Of a stretch of 64,000 bases of DNA, positions 18,079-26,523 are shown piece by piece. A model generated the notes under the pieces. That model was given only the letters and a program-made list of their open reading frames with translations. It was not told the DNA's origin and searched no databases. Each line of letters starts with the position of its first letter. Positions within the stretch are counted from its first letter, which is position 1. The position numbers were made by a program, and so were the translations under genes. Source of the DNA: Streptomyces pseudovenezuelae (lineage in GTDB: Bacteria; Actinomycetota; Actinomycetes; Streptomycetales; Streptomycetaceae); contig NZ_JARXVH010000005.1 in NCBI RefSeq assembly GCF_029892565.1, positions 682,001 to 746,000 of the forward strand. Direction: 5' to 3'.

Positions 18079-18348
18079 ATGGCCAGGCCATGGGAAGCAG
18101 ATCCGGACACAAGTTTCAAACAGCGACTGGGGAAAACACCTCAGGAGTTAGGAAACACAACCGGCACTCCTGACTGCCCGGACATCTGGGAACTCACCAA
18201 TGGCGACATCGCCGTCATCGGCCGGGACCTCACCCAGTCGCTCGGCACGAACCTGCCCGACGGTGTCTCGATCGGGTCGGACGAACGCCTCGTGGTCATC
18301 CCCAGGAACATGCTCATCGCGGCGAAGCCGGACATCCCCAGTGTTTGA
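18079..18348 (+). CDS. Small protein encoded upstream of DUF6879 gene
   Basis: This 89-residue protein has a C-terminal half containing 'DIWELTNGDIAVIGRDLTQS' and 'VSIGSDERLVVIPRNMLIAA', a pattern I know from small Streptomyces proteins encoded beside DUF6879 genes. The function is unknown. ATG 18079 was chosen because the longer upstream frame lacks a ribosome site and coding character; a second ATG in another frame lies at 18072. The end overlaps the next start (18341) by eight bases, indicating an operon. Confidence 0.6.
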   Translation: MARPWEADPDTSFKQRLGKTPQELGNTTGTPDCPDIWELTNGDIAVIGRDLTQSLGTNLPDGVSIGSDERLVVIPRNMLIAAKPDIPSV

Positions 18349-18979
18349 CTCCTTCCCTGGTGGCGCCTCCGAACGCCTGGACCGCCCCACCTATCACGCG
18401 GACTTCGGCCGGGTCTACGCCAGCGGGATCCCCTTCCTCAACAAGCTTGAGCGCGGCCAGCACTTCAAGGAGCGCGGCTTCCCGAGCTGGGAGGCCTTCG
18501 CCGACGGCGACTGGGAGAGGGCACTGTCCCTGGCCGACGAGAGGCGCGAGGACTACGCCCAGGAACTCCGTCAGGCGTCGCGAATGGGTGTCACGCACCG
18601 CCGCCTTCGCGTCGTGGAATTCCCGATCACGCCATATGTGCAATGGGAGTTGTTCGTCCTGCGCGTACGCGTGGACCTGGGCGATGACATCAAGGTTCTC
18701 GACGCTCGCGATATTTCGAACATCGAGCGGAATCGCCCGGTTCCAGAGGTAGTGATTCTCGGCAATGCGGCCATGTATGAGGTCGTTTACGACGAGGACG
18801 GAAATGCGGCCGGCGCCAACCGTTGCGTCGACCGCTCACTGATCCGGGAAACAAACGCGGGATTCGATGCGCTTTATGAGCGGGGCGAGGGCTTCTACGA
18901 TTTCTTCGACCGGGAGATCGTCACCCTGGCACCGCCCCAGGTGTCCGGTGCTCCGACGGGTTTTCGCGGCTTGCGGTGA
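18341..18979 (+). CDS. DUF6879 family protein
   Basis: This 212-residue protein of the Streptomyces-rich DUF6879 family typically accompanies regulatory gene pairs; no activity is known. Conserved-looking parts are 'RGFPSWEAFADGDWERALSL', 'RRLRVVEFPITPYVQWELF' and 'GEGFYDFFDREIVTL'. The GTG start at 18341 lies inside the end of the preceding small gene. There is no signal peptide or membrane segment. Codon use is slightly less GC-biased than in its neighbours. Confidence 0.75.
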   Translation: MFDSFPGGASERLDRPTYHADFGRVYASGIPFLNKLERGQHFKERGFPSWEAFADGDWERALSLADERREDYAQELRQASRMGVTHRRLRVVEFPITPYVQWELFVLRVRVDLGDDIKVLDARDISNIERNRPVPEVVILGNAAMYEVVYDEDGNAAGANRCVDRSLIRETNAGFDALYERGEGFYDFFDREIVTLAPPQVSGAPTGFRGLR

Positions 18980-19168
18980 TCAGCAAGGTGGGTGCAGAGC
19001 ACGCTCTCATGCCAACAGATCACCGCCCCGGCGATGACGAGAGCGCTCGCCGCATCGGCTACCCCTTCGGCAGCCAGGAGCCCGCTTCCGGCGTCAAGCC
19101 TGCGATTCCTGCACCACGGTGACAGTGGTGTCCGCGTCGCGCTGTTCAGCGTGCGCTGTGGCGAAAGG
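18980..19168. other. Short gap between convergent genes
   Basis: I see no gene and no strong hairpin here. It separates the DUF6879 gene from the convergent frameshifted EcsC-like gene. Confidence 0.4.
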
Positions 19169-19928
19169 TCAGTGGTCTTCCACGACTTCTCCATCCACAT
19201 CGACAACTCGGAGGGACGGTTTCGTCAGCTCCAAGCTGGAGAGGTGCCTCTTGAGTCTCTTGGCCATCGGAAGGTAGGTCGTAAGAGTCAGTCCGCCGGA
19301 GACGACGGCCCCGATGAGAGGGATGGCCTTCGAGACGGTCTTCGCGAAGGACTGCTTTGTCATCTCGACGCCCAGGTAAGCCGCGACCCTTTTTCGCTAT
19401 CGGGTAGATGACACCCTGAGCGGGTGCCTTCTGAGGCAGCTTCTTGGCGACCTGCTCCGACATCATCCCCGCGACCTTCCCCACAGCGGCGTTCGCCGAC
19501 TGGGTACCGAACATCACGCCGAAGAACAGCGTGAGCACCCCCATGGTCGCGTCATCGACGTCATCACCCTCATCGGTTAACAGATCGGGCCAGCTGTAGA
19601 GGTATGCGAGTTTCTGCGCGATACGCAGCATGTGGCCGATGTACTGGGCCACATCGGCGGGCACAGCGGCGGGAAGGGCGATGATGCCTGGGAGCCCGGC
19701 AGCGGCGGAGAGAGCGCTGACCTTGCCGGTTTCGAAGCGGATGGAGTCGTTGGCCGCCTTGTCGAGAACCTCGACAGTGATGCCCGCCGCAGCGGGGCTC
19801 TCCTCTACCGCTCGCCGGATGTCGTCCTCGGAGCAGTGGCGAGCCAGCGCACTTCGCAGGTACGCCTCCCTGTTAATACGTACGCCCGGAAGCTTTGCCG
19901 CCCCCACCAGCATCGCGGAGCCACTCAC
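19169..19928 (-). pseudogene. EcsC-like protein gene with a frameshift
   Basis: Two frames together make one protein of about 250 residues resembling EcsC-like proteins. The first half holds 'AAGLPGIIALPAAVPADVAQ', a hydrophobic membrane-associating segment. The second half holds 'KAIPLIGAVVSGGLTLTTYL', typical of the EcsC C-terminus. The frame changes at an A5G3 run on the coding strand (plus-strand complement 19387-19394). Removing one G there joins 'IYPIAKK' to 'VAAYLGVEMTKQ'. This is a frameshift mutation, a sequencing error or, less likely, a slippery site. The start may be GTG 19928 or ATG 19913. The family assignment is moderate. Confidence 0.6.
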
Positions 19929-19955
19929 GCCGGTGATCTGACGACGGATGAGGGG

Positions 19956-20495
19956 CTGCGGAGGAGTGGCCGGCCCACTTCGTCGCGTTCGATCTGTTGC
20001 GGCTGTCCGGGACGGACACGACCGGATGGCCGCACTGGCGCAAGGCTGCGTTGGAGTCTGTGTTCGCCGCTCGCCGGCTGTCGGCGACGTGGGTGCTGTG
20101 TCCGTCGACGACCGAGACCGACGTCGTGCGCGAGTGGCCACGTGAGCGTCGGTCGGGTTGGAGGGGGTGTGGTCTTCAAGAAGCTGGACGACGCCTACCG
20201 CCCGTCGGTGAGACGCCTTCAGTACGCCGGCCCTCCCACCACCCTCGCCCGGACGGCGGGTGTTGCGGTCGCCGGCCTGCTCCTTCCGGGGCGGCGCGGG
20301 CATCCGTGGACAGACTGGTCCTTCTCCGCAGGGTGGGGCACCGAGGAGACGCTGAATGTCACGCTGGTGGAACCTGAGCTGGTGGTGGAAGTCGGCATCG
20401 ACGTCGCCCGCGACGCCTCCGGCCGGTGGCGCCACCCCGCACTCTGGCATCGCACCCGCCCCGACCTCTCCCCCACCGACATTCCCACCTTCTGA
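19956..20495 (+). pseudogene. Truncated, frameshifted ATP-dependent DNA ligase
   Basis: The first part (19956-20146) reads 'WPAHFVAFDLLRLSGTD' and continues through 'VLCPSTTETDVVREW'. After a one-base frame change near 20147 it continues as 'GVVFKKLDDAYRP' and ends in 'LWHRTRPDLSPTDIPTF', the usual end of actinobacterial LigC/LigD-type ligases. The N-terminal part with the catalytic KxDG lysine is missing, where the EcsC-like gene now lies. It cannot encode an active ligase. A strong hairpin follows. Confidence 0.75.
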
Positions 20496-20500
20496 CGGCG

Positions 20501-20533
20501 GCGTTGTGCGTCGGCCGGGCCGACGCACAACGC
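20501..20533. terminator. Strong hairpin between convergent genes
   Basis: A perfect 16-base inverted repeat, gcgttgtgcgtcggcc (20501-20516) and its complement (20518-20533), lies six bases after the ligase stop and 55 bases past the end of the convergent phosphatase gene. It has no U-run, as is common for actinobacterial terminators, and could serve both strands. Confidence 0.7.
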
Positions 20534-20587
20534 CCCGCAGAAGCGCAGCAAGGGCCTCCCGCTGCTTGGCCGGCGCCACCCGCAGGG

Positions 20588-21883
20588 TCATCGCCCGGGA
20601 GTGGTCCGCCCCGTCCTTGACGGTCGTGAGGCGTCAGTGAGGTCGGCGCCGGTTGCAGCGTCCCGCTGGAAGTGGTTGGTGCCGTGCCAGTCCAGGCACA
20701 TGACGGTCGCATCGTCCTGCAGGTGGCCGTCGTTGGCGTCGACGATCGCCGCGATGAGGGTGCGGGCGGCCTCGCGGGGGTGCAGCGCGCGAGTGCGCAC
20801 GATCAGGTCGGACAGATCGAGGCTGCCTGCGTTGCGCTCCAGCATGCCGTCGGTGAGCATCACCAGCCGGTCGCCCGGACGCAGGTCCAGCGACTGGACC
20901 CGGTAGGTATGAGGGGCGTCGACGCCGAACGGCATATCGACCGTCGGAGTGATCTCCCGCACCTGCCCATCCCGCATCCGCAGCGGCCAGGGGTGCCCTG
21001 CGTTGACGAACTCGGTCCTGCCGTCAAGCAGGCTGATACGCAGGAGCTGGCCGGTGACGTAGCCCTTGTGGCCGTGCTCTCGCATGGCCTGGTCGGCCTG
21101 GCGGGCCTGCTCGGCGAGATCGGCACCGGCCCGCCGGGCCCGGCGCAGGGCGCCCACCGCAAGGGTGGCCAGCAGCGCGGCCTCGACATCGTGCCCCATG
21201 GCATCGGTGACGGAGAGCTGGACGGTGTCCCGGTCGATGACGTAGTCGAAGGTGTCACCTCCCACGTGGTCGGCCGGCTCCAGCGCCCCGGCCACCGCGA
21301 ACTGCGCCGCCTCGCACGCCAGCGACGCCGGGAGCAACCGATGCTGGATCTCCGCGGCCAGGCTCAGCGGCTTGGTCCGGCGTCCCCACTGGTACACGTC
21401 GGTGAAGGACCGGTTCGCGATGACGAGGTACGCCAGCGCGTGCGCGGTCTCGCCGATCTCCCGCATCACCTCCGCGTCCGGCGCCGCCGGCAAGAACAGT
21501 TCGAGGAGCCCGATGGCGTCCCCGCGGTTGGTCACCGGAGCCACGATCCGCACCAGACCGCCCTCGCCCTCGTCCTCCACGCCCGGCCGCTGGGTACGGA
21601 TCACATCGTCGTACGGGGTGCCCCGCAGCATGATGCGCCGGGCGGGTTCATCAGTGTCGATGCTGCCCGCCGCACCCAGCCGTACGACCGAACTTCCGGT
21701 GAAGTCGGTGATCAAGAACGACACCGACACGGCCCCGAGGCTCTCCTGGAGCATGCGCGCGACCACATCAAGCGACTCCACCGGCGCCGCGGCCTCCGCC
21801 GCCTCCAACGTCCCCGCCAACGTCATCGCCCCGCCCCGGGGAAGACGAGAGACCCGCCTACCATCCGGTCTTCCTACGGTCAC
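20588..21883 (-). CDS. PP2C/SpoIIE-type serine phosphatase with GAF-like N-terminus
   Basis: This 431-residue protein has an N-terminal ~170-residue GAF-like sensor region ('LDVVARMLQESLGAVSVSFL'), followed by a SpoIIE/PP2C phosphatase domain. The metal-binding Asp motifs are visible in 'HVGGDTFDYV', 'VTDAMGHDVEA' and 'DRLVMLTDGMLE', with 'QDDATVMCLDW' near the end. Such enzymes dephosphorylate STAS antagonists in partner switches that control sigma factors. A HATPase anti-sigma gene and a broken STAS gene lie 3-4 kb away. GTG 21883 is preceded by GGAGGAG at ideal spacing, which favours it over the internal ATG at 21826. Confidence 0.88.
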   Translation of the reverse strand: MTVGRPDGRRVSRLPRGGAMTLAGTLEAAEAAAPVESLDVVARMLQESLGAVSVSFLITDFTGSSVVRLGAAGSIDTDEPARRIMLRGTPYDDVIRTQRPGVEDEGEGGLVRIVAPVTNRGDAIGLLELFLPAAPDAEVMREIGETAHALAYLVIANRSFTDVYQWGRRTKPLSLAAEIQHRLLPASLACEAAQFAVAGALEPADHVGGDTFDYVIDRDTVQLSVTDAMGHDVEAALLATLAVGALRRARRAGADLAEQARQADQAMREHGHKGYVTGQLLRISLLDGRTEFVNAGHPWPLRMRDGQVREITPTVDMPFGVDAPHTYRVQSLDLRPGDRLVMLTDGMLERNAGSLDLSDLIVRTRALHPREAARTLIAAIVDANDGHLQDDATVMCLDWHGTNHFQRDAATGADLTDASRPSRTGRTTPGR

Positions 21884-22012
21884 AGCGACTCCTCCATTGC
21901 TCGATGCGCTCAGGACTTCGCCGAGTAGGACGTGGAAGACCTGTGCCGAGCCCGGTACCCGGACAGGTCAAATTTCACCACCGGGCCCGACTTCTGCCCG
22001 CTGCTTAACACG

Positions 22013-22657
22013 TCAGGTGGCTGCGAGGAGGATGGCGGTGTAGTGCGCGGTGAAGGCGGTGATGGTCAGGGCATGGAAGACCTCGTGGAAGCCGAACCAG
22101 GCCGGTGAGGGGTCGGGGCGCTTGAGTCCGTAGACGACGGCGCCTGCGGTGTAGAGCAGACCGCCGGCGATGACGAGTACGACGATCGCGGAGCCGCCGG
22201 CGCGCGCGAAGTCGGGCAGGTTGAAGACGGCCACCCAGCCCAACGCGATGTAACACGGGGTGTACAGCCATCGGGGAGCCCCGATCCACAGGATGCGGAA
22301 GGCGATTCCGGCCAGCGCGCCCGCCCACACCACTGGCAGCAGCACCCTCTGCTGGCCTTCGGGCAGCAGCAGTACCGCCAGCGGGGTGTAGGTGCCGGCG
22401 ATGATCAGGAAGATGTTCGCGTGGTCCAGTCGCCGCAGGACTGCCTCCCCGCGCGGACCCCACGTGCCGCGGTGGTAGACGGCGCTGGTACCGAACAGCA
22501 GACAGGCCGACACCGCGTACACCACGCAGGCCGCCACTGCCGCGCCCGTGCGCGAGACGGCGATCAGGACGATCCCGCCGGCCAGCGCGAGGGGGAACAC
22601 GCCGGCGTGCAGCCAGCCGCGCATCCGCGGCTTCAGCGCAGCCGCCGCGCGCTGCAC
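22013..22657 (-). CDS. Hemolysin III/PAQR family membrane protein
   Basis: This 214-residue protein has seven predicted membrane helices of the hemolysin III (TrhA/PAQR-like) family. The conserved Ser/His motifs are present: 'FGTSAVYHRGTW' after the second helix, and 'FHEVFHALTITAFTAHYTAI' at the end, the probable metal-binding histidines. I chose GTG 22657 because GGAAGGCGGGG lies just upstream and the resulting N-terminus ('VQRAAAALKPRMRGWLHAG') fits the family. A longer frame to 22816 exists but crosses a tRNA-like sequence. Bacterial members are linked to membrane homeostasis; real haemolysis is unproven. Confidence 0.85.
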   Translation of the reverse strand: MQRAAAALKPRMRGWLHAGVFPLALAGGIVLIAVSRTGAAVAACVVYAVSACLLFGTSAVYHRGTWGPRGEAVLRRLDHANIFLIIAGTYTPLAVLLLPEGQQRVLLPVVWAGALAGIAFRILWIGAPRWLYTPCYIALGWVAVFNLPDFARAGGSAIVVLVIAGGLLYTAGAVVYGLKRPDPSPAWFGFHEVFHALTITAFTAHYTAILLAAT

Positions 22658-22753
22658 CCCGCCTTCCAGGCCGACGGCTACCTGCCCGGCAGCCGGCCGG
22701 CCGATCGCGTCAGCACGCGCGTCAGACGAGGGGGTAGACAGGGTGTCGGGCGG

Positions 22754-22780
22754 GGTGCCGGGGCGGGACTTGAACTCCCG
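22754..22780 (-). other. tRNA 3'-end-like sequence
   Basis: Read on the minus strand this is a T-arm-like 'gggagttcaagtcccg' followed by 'ccccggcacc', which resembles the last ~27 bases of a tRNA. The 5' half of a tRNA is absent. The T-stem pairing with the standard TTC loop is imperfect, so this may be an attachment-site relic or chance. Confidence 0.25.
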
Positions 22781-22876
22781 TCCGCCTACCGGCGGCTGGG
22801 CATCTTCGGCGATCATGCGCTCATATTCTTGATATCGGCGGAAGAGTGCGGTCCGGCGGTGGCCGTGGAGTGCGGG

Positions 22877-23209
22877 TCAGACGTCGGCCGGGTGCCGGGT
22901 TGCAGTGCGGCGGTATTCGGCGTTGATGCGTTGGGCTTCTTCGAGCTGGTCCTCGAGGACGACGATGCGGCAGGCGGCCTCGACGGGGGTTCCCTGGTCG
23001 ACGAGTTCCCGGGCACGGGCGGCGATGCGCAGTTGGTAGCGGGAGTAGCGGCGATGTCCACCCTGGGAGCGCAGCGGGGTGATGAGGCGGGCTTCGCCGA
23101 TGGCGCGCAGGAAGCCCTGGGTGGTGCCGAGCATTTCGGCGGCCCGGCCCATGGTGTAGGCGGGGTAGTCATCATCGTCGAGACGGCGGTACGAGTCGTC
23201 TGCTGTCAT
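22877..23209 (-). CDS. MerR-like helix-turn-helix regulator
   Basis: This 110-residue protein has a MerR-type winged HTH at residues 15-60: 'YTMGRAAEMLGTTQGFLRAI', the 'GEARLITPLRSQGGHRRYSR' wing, then a short coiled coil ('ACRIVVLEDQLEEAQRINAE'). It has no separate effector domain, like many small Streptomyces MerR proteins. The start ATG 23209 follows GAGAGG. It is transcribed toward the hemolysin III gene with about 220 bases between them. Its target is unknown. Confidence 0.82.
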   Translation of the reverse strand: MTADDSYRRLDDDDYPAYTMGRAAEMLGTTQGFLRAIGEARLITPLRSQGGHRRYSRYQLRIAARARELVDQGTPVEAACRIVVLEDQLEEAQRINAEYRRTATRHPADV

Positions 23210-24176
23210 CTGACCTCTCTGGAACGCGTGGAGGGCCCTGGCGCCGTACGGCGCCAGGGCCCGAAGGAACTGCTACACCATCTGCCGGCCCTGTTGCTGC
23301 GCCGGCCTTCTGTCACCGCACACCCGGCCGACACGCTGCCGGGAATGCTGGGATCGCGGTTGCTCGACCGGAGACCACCTCACTATCGATGTCCTGCGGT
23401 ACCCGGACTCAACAAGCCGCCCGGGCGATCCTGATGGCGCCCAATTCCTCCGTTCATTCCCTCACTGCTGGGCGCTGCTCCACTGCGTACTGCTGGTGAT
23501 GCGACCTGCTCAGCGGCCTGTGACAGCGCCACTCTTCGGCAGCCAGCCCCGTCGCCTGTCCTGCGTCTGCCCTGGCTTGGAACCCCACCGCCGAACCTCC
23601 CGGTGCGCGCGCCCGCAGCCGACGCCTTCACCGAGGTACCGCTCACTGACTTCACTGCTGAGTACCGCGAACCGCACCTACAAGTACTGCCACTGCGGTA
23701 CTGCTCACGGCGGCCCCTGATCACTGCGGGCCACCCGGTCCGGTCGTCAGTCCCATCGCCGTCCTGCAACAACCCTGGCTCTGGAACTCCACCACCGCAC
23801 CGTCCTGCGCACTGCAACTACGTACTACTGCCTGGCAGTTCGTGTCTGCCAGGCCCTGCTGTCCCTCTGGGCTACGAGAGAAACCATAACCACACCACCG
23901 CCCAATGTCTACTCCAGCCAGCACAGGTTTTCTGTGTGTCCGATGGGGAGGTAATCGGCCTCAAGCAGCGATAAGGGCCCCAGATGGAGTCCGCCCAGGC
24001 CGAGGAAGACCGAGGGGCCAACCGGAGACCGGTCGGCGCACGCGTGACGCGTCGCGGTCTCGTTGAACCGCGCGCCTCCAGCCGGGCCTCAAGGGGCCCC
24101 CTTGGGGACCCGTGGGCCGTCTGGGACAGGCCGTCATGGCAAGGCGACGGGCCGAGGGGGAGCGCGCTGTCTGCCA
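23210..24176. repeat. Gene-free region with ACTGC-rich imperfect direct repeats
   Basis: This 967-base stretch holds no credible gene. ACTGC occurs at 23464, 23482, 23489, 23654, 23686, 23692, 23700, 23723, 23811 and 23827, about ten copies in 370 bases where fewer than one is expected. Part of the stretch is duplicated about 200 bases apart: 'ccctggcttggaaccccacc' (near 23570) against 'ccctggctctggaactccac' (near 23773). It could be a decayed duplicated regulatory or RNA element. Confidence 0.4.
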
Positions 24177-24674
24177 CTAGGGGTGGCGACTGGTGGCGTG
24201 TCCACCGGGGCCGTCGGACAGGGCGATGCGGGCCGTGATGCGCTTGCCGGCCGGCTCCTGCTCGATGAACAGGGCTTCGGTGACGGCCTTGACGACTTCC
24301 AGGCCGTGCTGGCCGATCCGGTCGGGATCGGCGGCCCGGGCAGCGGGCATGGTGGGGTCGCTGTCCCACACGACGACGTCCACGGCGCGGACGCCGATGC
24401 ACAGTTCCAGCAGGACAGGGCCGGGAGCGTACTTGCGGGCGTTGGTGACCAGCTCGCTGACCACCAACTGGGTGAGGTCCCTCGCACGAGCGGGCACGGG
24501 CAGGTGACGGTCGGCTTGGGCCTTCTCGAGGAAGGCGACGGCGCGGTAGCGGGCTTCGGCGATGCAGCCGTCGCACCCGCTCAGGGCGTAGCCGGCGCGC
24601 ATCAGGTATCCGTTCGCGGCCCTACGGCTGTCCCCGTCGGCATCGGCATCGAATCCCACTGGCCTCGCCCTCAT
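24177..24674 (-). CDS. HATPase anti-sigma factor (RsbW-like kinase fold)
   Basis: This 165-residue single-domain GHKL ATPase (HATPase_c_2) is of the kind that binds sigma factors and phosphorylates STAS antagonists. The N box is 'VVSELVTNARKYAPGPVLLE' and the G1 box is 'VVVWDSDP', followed by 'HGLEVVKAVTEALFIEQEP' in the G2 area. An N-terminal ~50-residue extension with Cys residues ('SGCDGCIAEA') is unusual. The start ATG 24674 has only a weak ribosome site. It is divergent from the STAS/IS30 chimera. Confidence 0.82.
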   Translation of the reverse strand: MRARPVGFDADADGDSRRAANGYLMRAGYALSGCDGCIAEARYRAVAFLEKAQADRHLPVPARARDLTQLVVSELVTNARKYAPGPVLLELCIGVRAVDVVVWDSDPTMPAARAADPDRIGQHGLEVVKAVTEALFIEQEPAGKRITARIALSDGPGGHATSRHP

Positions 24675-24838
24675 TCCCCGTACACGAGTGCGCGAGTACC
24701 CACCCTCCCTGCATACATGGCAAAGGCACGTCGTTCAGCAGGCATCGGCAGGCACCCGAGTGCATTCCGCCTGGGCGGTGGGGCAGGATCATCCGCGCAC
24801 GCCCTGCCCGGGCCAGCCCAGGCGCAGTCGAGGAGACG

Positions 24839-25942
24839 GTGAGCGACATCCCGAAGGAAGACCGGCCGGGCCGGTTCTCCGTCAAGCCCGAAGTGGTCGA
24901 CGGCGTCCTCGTCGTGAGCGTGCACGGCGCGATCGACCACAGGCTGGGAAGGCAGCCTTCGACGATCTCGCGGGAACTGCGGCGCAACGTGGCCACGCGC
25001 AACGGACAACTCGCCTACCGTGCCTCGACCGCGCAATGGAAGGCCGAACTGGCCGCGCGACGGCCGAAGTTGTCCAAGCCGGCCGGGCACGAGCGGCTGC
25101 ACGGATACGTCCAGGAACGCCTGGCCGGAGAGCTCTGCCACCCGGACAGCACCACGGTGCCGGGACCTGCGGCGCCCCGGCGGAAGGGACGCAACAAGCC
25201 GAAGCGTCAGGACCGCCGTTGGGCCACCTCATGGAGTCCGCAGCAGCTCTCCCATCGGCTGAGGGCCGACTTCCCCGACGATGAGTCCATGGGCATCTCG
25301 CACGAGGCGATCTATCAAGCCCTCTACGTTCAGGGCCGCGGAGCGCTGAAACGTGAGCTCGTCGCCTGCCTGCGCACCGGCCGGGCGCTGCGGGTTCCCC
25401 GGGCCCGCACCGCCGGCCGGGGGAAGAAGTTCGTCACCGACGAGGTACTGATCAGCCAGCGGCCGGCAGAGGCCGAGGCCCGGGCGGTCCCCGGCCGCTG
25501 GGAGGGCGACCTGGTCATCGGCCTGAACAGCTCTGCGATCGGCACCCCGGTGGAGCGCACCAGCCGGTTCTCGATGCTGCTGCACCTGCCGCCCATGCCC
25601 GGCCACGGCGGCACACGGGCCAAGAACGGCCCCGCGCCGGCCGGTCACGGGGCCGAGACCGTACGCGATGCCCTTGCGGAAGCGGTCGCCGACCTGCCCG
25701 CCCAGCTCCGCAAGTCCCTGACCTGGGACCAGAGTTCGGAGATGGCGCAGCACGCCCAGCTCCGCATGGACACAGGTCTGGAGATCTACTTCGCCGACCC
25801 GCACAGCCCCTGGCAACGCGGGACCAACGAAAACACCAACGGGCTGCTCCGGCAGCACTTCCCGAAGGGCACCGACCTCAGCAGGCACACCCGCGAGGAC
25901 CTCGCTGCCGGCGCCGCTGCCCTCAACAGCAGACCCCCGTAA
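24839..25942 (+). pseudogene. IS30-family transposase fused in frame to a STAS-domain start
   Basis: Residues 1-34 ('RFSVKPEVVDGVLVVSVHGA') are the beginning of an anti-sigma antagonist (STAS) protein with its own ribosome site AGGAGA and GTG 24839. From residue 35 the frame becomes an IS30 transposase without its N-terminus: 'RLGRQPSTISRELRRN', catalytic 'WEGDLVIG', 'LTWDQSSEMAQH' and 'ADPHSPWQRGTNENTNGLLR'. The usual 'WDQGTEMA' is changed to 'WDQSSEMA', and the C-terminus stops early after 'LNSRPP'. The transposase is probably inactive, and the STAS gene was destroyed by the insertion plus a deletion. Confidence 0.8.
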
Positions 25943-26010
25943 GCCCCTTGGCCGGAGAACACCCTCGGAGACTCTCAACAGCCACCTATCTGTCAACACA
26001 AAACGGAAGT

Positions 26011-26311
26011 GTTGCGACGACTCCTTGAACCCAAGTCGTACGGAGGTGACGCCTTCAGTGATGACGGTGTTCTCCGCGCGGACCCAGGCACTGGGGCTCA
26101 CCTTCGAGCGGCCCTGGTCGGCGCGGATCTGAAGCAGGTACTGGAACTCCAGCGCGGCCAGCGGTGGCAGTCCTGCGACGGAGAACCTGGGAATGTTGCG
26201 CCGCTCAAGCTCGACGGGGAACTCTGCAAGCGGAGGTCGGTCGATCTTCGCCCAGCGGTAGTGGTGACCGTCGCACAGCTGGTGGCGGCTGATGCCGTAA
26301 GCGGTTCTTCT
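26011..26311 (-). pseudogene. N-terminal fragment of a TnpB-like tyrosine recombinase
   Basis: The minus-strand frame reads 'CDGHHYRWAKIDRPPLAEFP', then 'FSVAGLPPLAALEFQYLLQI', the pre-catalytic region of large actinobacterial transposon recombinases (compare the intact one at 55805). The catalytic domain is gone, replaced by IS30 sequence, whose end may be near 26035 ('gttgcgacgactccttgaac' on the plus strand). It is a dead fragment of a mobile element. Confidence 0.55.
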
Positions 26312-26486
26312 ACCTCGACGATGTCGGCCGGAAGCGGAGCGGCGGGAGCCTCCCTGCATCAAAGGCCACGTGGGCGTCCCAGCCGGCCATTGCCCCCGCT
26401 GGACCGTGGGAGGTCATTCCGCCGGCCCCGACGTCTCACGGGAAGGGTGGCGTGTTCAGACCGTACCTGTTACCTTCCCCTCCGCC

Positions 26487-26515
26487 CATACATTCAGTCA
26501 TTAGATGTATGAATG
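26487..26515 (+). promoter_or_regulatory. AT-rich dyad overlapping the start of the FAD oxidoreductase operon
   Basis: CATACAT (26487-26493) is mirrored by ATGTATG (26505-26511), and the nested pair CATTCA (26491-26496) and TGAATG (26510-26515) is superimposed. Such an AT-rich dyad is rare in this GC-rich DNA. It sits immediately before the ribosome site of the first gene, in a good position to be the operator of the TetR regulator encoded third in the unit. That link is inferred. Confidence 0.5.
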
Positions 26516-26523
26516 GAGGCGAC

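Noticed and set aside
19956..20495. Functional short DNA ligase
   Set aside because: The catalytic lysine motif is missing and there is a frame change in the middle.
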